Positions 15,565-21,112 of a DNA stretch of 21,112 bases are shown one piece after another. Below the pieces are notes generated by a model, which worked only from the letters and a program-made list of their open reading frames with translations, did not search any database and was not told the origin of the DNA. Source of the stretch: an uncultured Treponema sp. (GTDB lineage Bacteria; Spirochaetota; Spirochaetia; Treponematales; Treponemataceae). Every line of letters begins with the position of its first letter. Position 1 is the stretch's first letter. Where the stretch lies: assembly GCF_938029485.1 (NCBI RefSeq), contig NZ_CALHGC010000301.1, positions 1 to 21,112 of the forward strand. The letters run 5' to 3'. The position numbers and the translations under genes were made by a program.

Positions 15565-17346
15565 TTAGAATCGATATTCCATACTTGCTTGGACAAAGTG
15601 ATTGTTTTTCCAGTTTGAAAACTCACTCTTTTTATTCGCGGCATAAATGTAAGCACCTGTCCCTTCTACATACAGCTCATCTTTAATGCGGTAGCGCAGC
15701 TTAGGCATTACAACAAAATCGTTGTGTTCTATACCCCAGATGCAGGTAACGGAATCGGTGAGATTTTCATGCAGCCACGAATCGGAAATGTTGACAATCA
15801 ATTTATTGTTGGTTGATTTTTCTGCAGTATTCCAATCCATATCGAATTTTCCGCGCTTGTTATTTTCCTTCACTTTTTTGAAGCCGAACGTCCATGCGCC
15901 GAGGTTTTGGATATTAACATTGATGTTATTCAAGGGGATATCAACGTCAAATCCCATCACCCACTGAATGCTGTTGTTATGTACTGCAGGATCGGTACCT
16001 TTAAAATCACCTGTCATGTAATAGGCAAATTCAGACTTTAAATTGAACATTGCGATTGCCGTTCCCAGATCGATGCCGAAGATATGTACAGGATCGTAGT
16101 GTACGCAATCGGCAAGACTTTTTCCGGCAAGTGCATTGGCAATCATAGCGTCTACATCAATCGACGGCGTCTTATAGTGTCCGAAATAATATTGTCCCGC
16201 CATATCTACCGAGCCAGCCGAACCGGAAAGCCGTATGCCGTACTGTCCGTATTTGATGTTGTGCATATCGGGTAAAAAGGCATTCATACCGATCTTTGTT
16301 ATTCCATTAAATTGAAATGAACTTATCAATGCGGCCGCTTTTTGCACCTTTTGATGAAATTCTTCCGTAATAAGGTTTGCATATCTTTCCGATTCGGTTT
16401 TAGCGATTTTTTTTATTTTATCTTCCGTCAGAACTCCGGAGATATCGAAGGTTATCGGTTTGCCGCCTAAAGTTTTCAATGTCGCTTTGATAGTTTGCTT
16501 TAAGATTGGCAATGCCGTAAGTTGTGAAATTATATTATCAATCTCTGTATCGGATAATACGGGAAAGTTGGTCGTTACGGTTGCAGGTGGAGATACAGCA
16601 GTACTTAGAGTGTCTTTTATCGTCGAATACAGAATTGCTTTAATTTTTTCCGTAGGGAAGGTCGAAAGAAATTTACCGTCCGTTATCAGCTCGATAGCCG
16701 TTTGCTTCGCTGCATGGAGCTGCGTAGGCACCCACGGTCCGCTTAAAGCGACACGATCCGGCGTCATAGACGGCGCCCATGCGAGTTCAAGCCGGAGCGG
16801 GATGGGTGCATTATAGGCAAGGTGCACCATCGGTTCACCTATCCGGCGGTCTATATAGGCAGGAATGGTAAAGTCGGTAAGGTCGTTTGCATTGAATACG
16901 TCGAGCACGTGAATCATGTCGCCCTTGCCCCACACCAGTTTCAGTTTTCCCGCCGATAGCACACAGTCGCCTAAATAAACGCGCATGGTTAATTCGTCGA
17001 GGATATCGAGCGGATAATCTTTGAGTGTGCGCGCATTCAGCTTGAGGCCGGCAGATAACTCCGTTTTTGCACCGCTATAACTTACCGTTAGGCCGAACAC
17101 GGGGATTGCATCAGTCCGCTTTACATCGGGGTGTACCCAAAACCGCGCATCAAACTTGGCAAAACCGTGCCATTCTACCGTTTTCTCCGATGCGCTCATC
17201 GAAGCTGAACTCATTGTGCTGCTTGTATCCGTTTCCGCGGCGGCCGTGTCGGTACTTCCCGCATCATCAAAAAAAGAATCCTGCGCAAACAGCGCTCCCA
17301 GCAGCGCAACTGAAATCAGCACACACATCAAAAACTTTTTCTTCAT
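15565..17346 (-). CDS. Outer-membrane beta-barrel protein, DUF1302-like
   Basis: The 593-residue product starts at the ATG at 17344-17346, preceded by GGAGAGGA; the longer reading is unsupported. It has a signal peptide (MKKKFLMCVLISVALLGALFA, cut before QDSFF), then an acidic Ser/Thr/Ala-rich segment to about residue 52. The rest alternates amphipathic strands and ends in ASMEYRF, the terminal-Phe signature of outer-membrane barrels inserted by BamA. The stretch GKLKLVWGKGDMIHVLDVFNANDLTDF (split here around residues 133-159) resembles the WGxxD...NPxD motif of DUF1302 proteins. A helix-rich insertion of about 140 residues (207-347) interrupts the barrel and is unusual. Neighbours are a LolA-like protein and an RND/MMPL exporter, so it is likely the outer-membrane component of that system. 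Exact family and substrate are unknown. Confidence 0.75.
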   Translation of the reverse strand: MKKKFLMCVLISVALLGALFAQDSFFDDAGSTDTAAAETDTSSTMSSASMSASEKTVEWHGFAKFDARFWVHPDVKRTDAIPVFGLTVSYSGAKTELSAGLKLNARTLKDYPLDILDELTMRVYLGDCVLSAGKLKLVWGKGDMIHVLDVFNANDLTDFTIPAYIDRRIGEPMVHLAYNAPIPLRLELAWAPSMTPDRVALSGPWVPTQLHAAKQTAIELITDGKFLSTFPTEKIKAILYSTIKDTLSTAVSPPATVTTNFPVLSDTEIDNIISQLTALPILKQTIKATLKTLGGKPITFDISGVLTEDKIKKIAKTESERYANLITEEFHQKVQKAAALISSFQFNGITKIGMNAFLPDMHNIKYGQYGIRLSGSAGSVDMAGQYYFGHYKTPSIDVDAMIANALAGKSLADCVHYDPVHIFGIDLGTAIAMFNLKSEFAYYMTGDFKGTDPAVHNNSIQWVMGFDVDIPLNNINVNIQNLGAWTFGFKKVKENNKRGKFDMDWNTAEKSTNNKLIVNISDSWLHENLTDSVTCIWGIEHNDFVVMPKLRYRIKDELYVEGTGAYIYAANKKSEFSNWKNNHFVQASMEYRF

Positions 17347-17397
17347 ATTAGTCCTCTCCGTATTCATCGCCCCGCAACAGCTTCCTGCGGCAATTTC

Positions 17398-17438
17398 AAT
17401 GGGTAATGGGTAATTAAGCCGGCTATCCATTACCCATT
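17398..17438. repeat. Inverted repeat with GGGTAAT tandem units after the LolA-like gene
   Basis: AATGGGTAATGG (17398-17409) and CCATTACCCATT (17427-17438) are perfect 12-bp inverted repeats around a 17-base loop that itself contains AGCCGGCT. The left arm contains GGGTAAT twice in tandem. It begins three bases after the stop codon of the LolA-like gene. No T-run follows on the minus strand, so it is not a typical Rho-independent terminator; an mRNA-stabilising or processing hairpin is more likely. Confidence 0.7.
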
Positions 17439-17441
17439 ATC

Positions 17442-18224
17442 TTACAGTTTTCCCGTGTTTAAGAAATTCTGCGTAAACATTTTATCGTTGATCGGTTTGT
17501 CCAATTCGAGTTTTAGGATGGTGATGCGGGTGGTATGATTTGTTTGTACGTTTGTCATTTTGCCTTGCATAGGAATCCAATAGGCTCCCTGTTTTTCGAG
17601 TTTTTCGATTTCCAACACTTTCAGCAATGCACCTTTTTTATCATACATTTCTACCTTTACCGGTATGGCGGTTTCCTTGTCGATATACGAAATCCGCTTG
17701 AGGTACTGGCTCGACTTTGCGTTGACCGGCGCCGATTCAACTTTATGGCAGGTATACGATCCGACTGTTTCCGTTCCAAGGAGTTCGTGCGTGTCCTCGT
17801 CGATTTTGCGCGTTTCCAGATCGTCATAGCTTGCGTCGGTACCCATAAACGATTTTGCTCCATCTGAGGATGCGATACGGCGGGTAGTGCGCAACGCAGG
17901 CATATAGATCCACTTGTCGTTGGCACGGTCTTTATTCACAATTTGCAAAAAGCGCGTATCCTTTACCGAAGCAGGCTGCCGGAATACAATCAGCGCTGCG
18001 CCGGTTTTGTCTCCGGGGTCTTTTGCCCATTCTTCGATCATTCGCTCATCGACGGAATTGTTTGAATCGATCAATTCCATTTTTACGGCACTATGCGTAA
18101 AACGCGGACGCGGTACATCCAGCGATTTTTGAACGACACTTTTACCGTCTTCTGCGGCAAGTGTCCCAAGGATACCGGCAGCAAACAGCGGTATCAACAC
18201 CATCTTTCTGATTGAGTGTTTCAT
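17442..18224 (-). CDS. Periplasmic LolA-like (outer-membrane lipoprotein-sorting) protein
   Basis: The start at 18222-18224 (MKHSIRKMVLIPLFAAGILG) is preceded by GGAGA seven bases away, giving 260 residues; nine extra residues in the open frame are not supported. A signal peptide is clear, with cleavage likely after TLAA. The mature protein carries features of the LolA-like fold annotated as outer membrane lipoprotein-sorting protein. These include DKTGAALIVFRQPASVKDTRFL, WIYMPALRTTRRIASSDGAKSFMGTDASYDDL, then YIDKETAIPVKVEMYDKKG and the C-terminal IPMQGKMTNVQTNHTTRI segment. It has no lipobox and no membrane helix beyond the signal. Such proteins are commonly encoded beside MMPL exporters and DUF1302 barrels, as here. 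It probably shuttles a hydrophobic ligand across the periplasm; the ligand is not known. Confidence 0.85.
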   Translation of the reverse strand: MKHSIRKMVLIPLFAAGILGTLAAEDGKSVVQKSLDVPRPRFTHSAVKMELIDSNNSVDERMIEEWAKDPGDKTGAALIVFRQPASVKDTRFLQIVNKDRANDKWIYMPALRTTRRIASSDGAKSFMGTDASYDDLETRKIDEDTHELLGTETVGSYTCHKVESAPVNAKSSQYLKRISYIDKETAIPVKVEMYDKKGALLKVLEIEKLEKQGAYWIPMQGKMTNVQTNHTTRITILKLELDKPINDKMFTQNFLNTGKL

Positions 18225-18281
18225 TTCATTATCTCCTATCAATCCCGCCATGGACGGCGGTGGTTCTATGCAGAAGCGATA

Positions 18282-18338
18282 TTTCGGCTGTGCCGAAATT
18301 CGCCGTCAACCGATGGACACGGAAGTTCATCGGTTGAC
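18282..18338. repeat. Two hairpins between the exporter and LolA-like genes
   Basis: Two perfect inverted repeats fill the 102-bp gap. GTCAACCGATG (18305-18315) pairs with CATCGGTTGAC (18328-18338) and covers the exporter stop codon. TTTCGGC (18282-18288) pairs with GCCGAAA (18292-18298) over a three-base loop. GACGGCG (18253-18259) could alternatively pair with CGCCGTC (18301-18307). No poly-T follows on the minus strand. The arrangement suggests mRNA processing or partial attenuation between the genes, rather than a full terminator. Confidence 0.65.
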
Positions 18339-21112
18339 AGCCATAAAGCGCGGTTTAAAAATGTTGAGCAGCACCGGTAAAATTGTCATAGCCGCAACGG
18401 AGCTGGTCAACATAACGACAGCGACTAAAAATCCGACAAACCGCAAAACTACGAAGCGGGAAAAACACAATACGATAAAGCCGAAACCGACCGAAGCGGC
18501 GTTGACCATAATGCCTTTTCCCGAAAGTTTTAACGTATTGACCGTAACGGCGCCCAAATCATCCGTTTTTATCCGCTCCTTATGGTAGTTATTCATAAAG
18601 TGAACGGTATAGTCGATGCCGATACCGATAGCGATGGCAGCAACAAGGCTTGTTACCATATCAAGATTGATGCCGGTTAAGCCCATCATACCGAAGTTCA
18701 TTAGAATTGAAACGCCGAGCGGAATTGCGCCGATGAGTCCTGCAATCGGCGAACGGTAATACAGCGATAAGATGCAGAATACAATCACGATAGCAAGGAG
18801 TAAACTGGACACCTGACTGCCGATAATCATCGAGGTCATAGCAGTCTCCAGCTCACCGAGTCCCGCCGCCTCCAGCGTATACCCTTCGGGGAAATGCTGC
18901 TGCGCATACCGCTTTGCATCGTCGATAACCGCTCTAATCTTCCCCGTATCGTGTACACGCATCATAATCTGCATACGGGTCTTTGACGGTTCCAACTGTT
19001 CATCGACCAAATCGTCAAGCGAACCGGAGTATAATAGAAGATACTGCGAAATTAAATTCTTTAATTCCTCGCGATTCGCAACCGGATACTTTGACACATC
19101 GTAGGGAATTTCGTCGTATGCCGCTCCGTTATAATTAAGCATTTTTTGCAGCGCGGTAATAAACTCAGGAACAGTAATATCTTTCCCGCCCGACTGCGCA
19201 TAAGCGGCAATGAACAGCGCGGTTACCTCATCGGCAGTCAGTGTTTTCCCGCGGTACTGCGCGGCAAAGGATGATACATCCGTCCCGTTTACTGCAGCCG
19301 GTGCGGAAGAATCGGCCGGAACCGTTTCTGCGCTTCCTGCGCCCGCTGTTTGGGTATTTTCTCCGCTGTCTGTAAAGAAACTTCCGGTTCCCGAATCTTC
19401 TCCGTTATCTGCAAAGAAACTGTCTGTCTCGGATTCGGAACCTGCTTCGGCAAAAAAGCTATCCGCACTGCCGGTATCCGCACCGTTTGCACCGCTCTTT
19501 GTCGCGTTCGTATCGCTGCCGAATATCTCCGTTCCGTCGGCTTCCGGCGGTATATCCTTGTGCATCACCTGATTGAGCCGCTTAATAAAATCGGAAAACG
19601 ACAGGATCGTCCCTATGTCGGCATGATTATCGGTAAGAAAGCTTGAAAGCCCGTCCATTTGTTTTAAGATTTCAGGTTCGCACATAGCGCCTTTCGTTTT
19701 ACCGTCGATTACCAAACTAAAGCCCGTGGAGCCGACATAATGACTGTCGATATACGAAACTCCTTCCCGTATTTCAGAATTTTTAGGGAAATATTCCAAA
19801 AAGGCCGATTCAATATTGAGCCTGTGCACACCCCATACCGAAAGCCCGATGATCGCCAGCAGCATTGCAACAAACCCTGCGCGGCGCCGGTTAAAAAAGA
19901 GATAAACTTTGTGCGTCAGTCCTTCTCCGTCCATTTTTACACCTAATGACACAAGCCTCGCCCGCTGTTTTGCCGCGTGCATACTCATCCGTCTCTGCTG
20001 CCTCTGCACCAAAACCAACGGCTTTAAAAACAATAACGCGGGAATAAGGGCAAAAGCTACTGCAAGTTCGATAACGACACCGTATGCGCTGAATGTTGCA
20101 AAAGATTTGAGCGGTTTTATCGGGCTTGTGACGGTAGATATAAAGCCTGCAATGGTTGTAATTCCCGCAAGCAAAACCGGTGTGCGGACGCCTTTCAATA
20201 TTTCGGCTACGAGCGCATTGTGCTGTTCACGCGAGGTTACAAGCGGCTGTTTTTCAAGGTGCTGGTAATAATGATTGATAATATGAATGCCGTAAGCGGA
20301 GCCGACGGCAATCAGCAGTACCGGCAGACAGCTCGATACGATCGTCAACGGTTCCCCGATAAGAGCCATCGTACCGATTGTCCACACCGTACTGATAAGC
20401 ACCGCAAGCAGCGGCAGAATTGTCCCTTCAATATTCTTAAAAGATAAAAACAAGCAAAGCAACACAACCGCAATGATAAGCGGAATAAGATTGCGCAAGT
20501 CGTCATACATAAAGATTTTTGCATGTTCGGCAAGTACCGGATCTCCGGCAACCTTATACGAAAGACCGTTTACCGTTTGCAGATTTTTCCGGATAACCGC
20601 TACCGTATTATTGTACAGAGCGCTTACCTCGGCAGGGGTACATTTTGTCGATAAGGTCATCACAATCTGCACACCTTTAAAATTATCCGAAATAATCGTG
20701 CCGATGTACGCGTGCGGCCATTCAAAGATTTTTTGTTTTATCGCCTGAATTTCCGCTGCCGTACCCGAAAACTGCTCCGGCAGGAGATTTTCCGCAACGA
20801 TAGAGCCGTCCTTCGACGTGATAAACTCCACATTCGTCAAAGACCGCACCTTGACCGCATTATCGAGGAGCGAAAGTTCTTCGGTGATATTTTTGATAAC
20901 ATTAATATAATCGGAACGAAAAATCGTGTCTTCATCCGTTTCGACTACCACATCCATCGCGTATTGATCACCGAAATCCTTCGTTAGTTGATCAAACCTG
21001 ATATTCGACGGGTGCTTTTCCGGAAAGAAATGACGCAGCTCATTATCCATATTGATTTTTGGAATCATAAAGCCGAAAAAAACAGTGATAACCGCAATCA
21101 CTGCGATAACCG
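18327..21112 (-). CDS. RND/MMPL-family exporter, N-terminus beyond window
   Basis: The frame is open to the right edge, so the true start lies outside; at least 927 residues are visible. The protein is a single-chain RND exporter of the MMPL type with two similar halves. Each half has a membrane helix, a periplasmic loop and a cluster of five helices. In the first half the loop runs from about 17 to 190 (counting from the GTG at 21099-21101) and the helices include LIPLIIAVVLLCLFLSF. In the second half MLLAIIGLSVWGV precedes a loop from about 430 to 750. The TM4 motif reads GSAYGIHIINHYY in the first half, without the aspartate, and GIGIDYTVHFMNNYH in the second, with it. The second loop carries a Ser/Gly/acidic insertion with a 13-residue tandem repeat. 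It is the likely energy-coupled pump for the two downstream products; substrate unknown, lipids being usual for MMPL proteins. Confidence 0.9.
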   Translation of the reverse strand, partial: VIAVIAVITVFFGFMIPKINMDNELRHFFPEKHPSNIRFDQLTKDFGDQYAMDVVVETDEDTIFRSDYINVIKNITEELSLLDNAVKVRSLTNVEFITSKDGSIVAENLLPEQFSGTAAEIQAIKQKIFEWPHAYIGTIISDNFKGVQIVMTLSTKCTPAEVSALYNNTVAVIRKNLQTVNGLSYKVAGDPVLAEHAKIFMYDDLRNLIPLIIAVVLLCLFLSFKNIEGTILPLLAVLISTVWTIGTMALIGEPLTIVSSCLPVLLIAVGSAYGIHIINHYYQHLEKQPLVTSREQHNALVAEILKGVRTPVLLAGITTIAGFISTVTSPIKPLKSFATFSAYGVVIELAVAFALIPALLFLKPLVLVQRQQRRMSMHAAKQRARLVSLGVKMDGEGLTHKVYLFFNRRRAGFVAMLLAIIGLSVWGVHRLNIESAFLEYFPKNSEIREGVSYIDSHYVGSTGFSLVIDGKTKGAMCEPEILKQMDGLSSFLTDNHADIGTILSFSDFIKRLNQVMHKDIPPEADGTEIFGSDTNATKSGANGADTGSADSFFAEAGSESETDSFFADNGEDSGTGSFFTDSGENTQTAGAGSAETVPADSSAPAAVNGTDVSSFAAQYRGKTLTADEVTALFIAAYAQSGGKDITVPEFITALQKMLNYNGAAYDEIPYDVSKYPVANREELKNLISQYLLLYSGSLDDLVDEQLEPSKTRMQIMMRVHDTGKIRAVIDDAKRYAQQHFPEGYTLEAAGLGELETAMTSMIIGSQVSSLLLAIVIVFCILSLYYRSPIAGLIGAIPLGVSILMNFGMMGLTGINLDMVTSLVAAIAIGIGIDYTVHFMNNYHKERIKTDDLGAVTVNTLKLSGKGIMVNAASVGFGFIVLCFSRFVVLRFVGFLVAVVMLTSSVAAMTILPVLLNIFKPRFMAVNR
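19344..19460 (-). repeat. Three tandem 39-bp (13-residue) SFF repeats in the exporter
   Basis: Three consecutive in-frame units read SFFAEAGSESETD, SFFADNGEDSGTG and SFFTDSGENTQTA, exactly 13 residues each. At the DNA level, TCTCCG...GAAACT recurs with a 39-bp offset (starting at 19360 and at 19399) and few differences, so the repeat probably grew by tandem duplication. It lies in the second periplasmic loop of the RND protein. Confidence 0.85.

Noticed and set aside
17347..17430. N-terminal extension of the barrel protein
   Set aside because: It places 28 residues before a perfect signal peptide and ignores the GGAGAGGA site next to the internal ATG.
17398..17438. Rho-independent terminator after the LolA-like gene
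   Set aside because: The stem is strong but no T-run follows on the coding strand, and the next gene is close and co-oriented.
1..21112. CRISPR array, tRNA, rRNA, transposase or prophage genes
   Set aside because: No regularly spaced repeats, no RNA gene signatures and no mobile-element coding sequence were seen on either strand.

Overview
The window is a stretch of spirochaete chromosome, almost certainly from a Treponema (species not determinable by eye). The genus call rests on the gene order fliK(tap1)-flgD-flgE-flbD-motA-motB-fliL-fliM-fliY-fliO-fliP-fliQ-fliR-flhB-flhA-flhF-flhG, which is the published treponemal fla operon order, on the use of fliY in place of a separate fliN, and on FlgE carrying Lys165 and Cys178, the pair that forms the lysinoalanine hook cross-link in T. 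denticola. Every gene lies on the minus strand, so transcription runs from high to low coordinates.

The right part (about 15565-21112) is a three-gene envelope cluster. It holds a large RND/MMPL exporter whose start lies beyond the window edge, a periplasmic LolA-like protein, and a C-terminal-Phe outer-membrane beta-barrel resembling DUF1302 proteins. The gaps between these genes are short (102 and 95 bp) and each holds a strong inverted repeat. A 13-residue SFF-acidic-Gly unit is repeated three times in tandem in the exporter and occurs once at the mature N-terminus of the barrel protein. The cluster looks like an inner-membrane to outer-membrane lipid or lipoprotein transport route; the substrate is unknown.

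The junction (15316-15564) is the only sizeable non-coding gap. It contains a 100-bp cruciform-like inverted-repeat element (15438-15537), an A9 tract inside a candidate flagellar sigma-28-type promoter (15358-15384), and a strong Shine-Dalgarno for fliK.

The left part (1-15315) is the flagellar operon, with 17 genes separated by gaps of at most 49 bp or overlapping. It runs from hook assembly (FliK length control, FlgD cap, FlgE hook), through the motor (FlbD, MotA, MotB, FliL) and the switch (FliM, FliY), to the export gate (FliO, P, Q, R, FlhB, FlhA) and the polar placement and number regulators FlhF and FlhG (FlhG is cut by the window edge). Several genes are translationally coupled (fliM/fliY 8-bp overlap, fliO/fliP ATGA, fliR/flhB, flhA/flhF TAATG). 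The flagellar part is conserved. The points most worth a second look are the envelope cluster with its shared motif, the junction element and promoter, and a FliY that appears to lack the CheC-type phosphatase residues.
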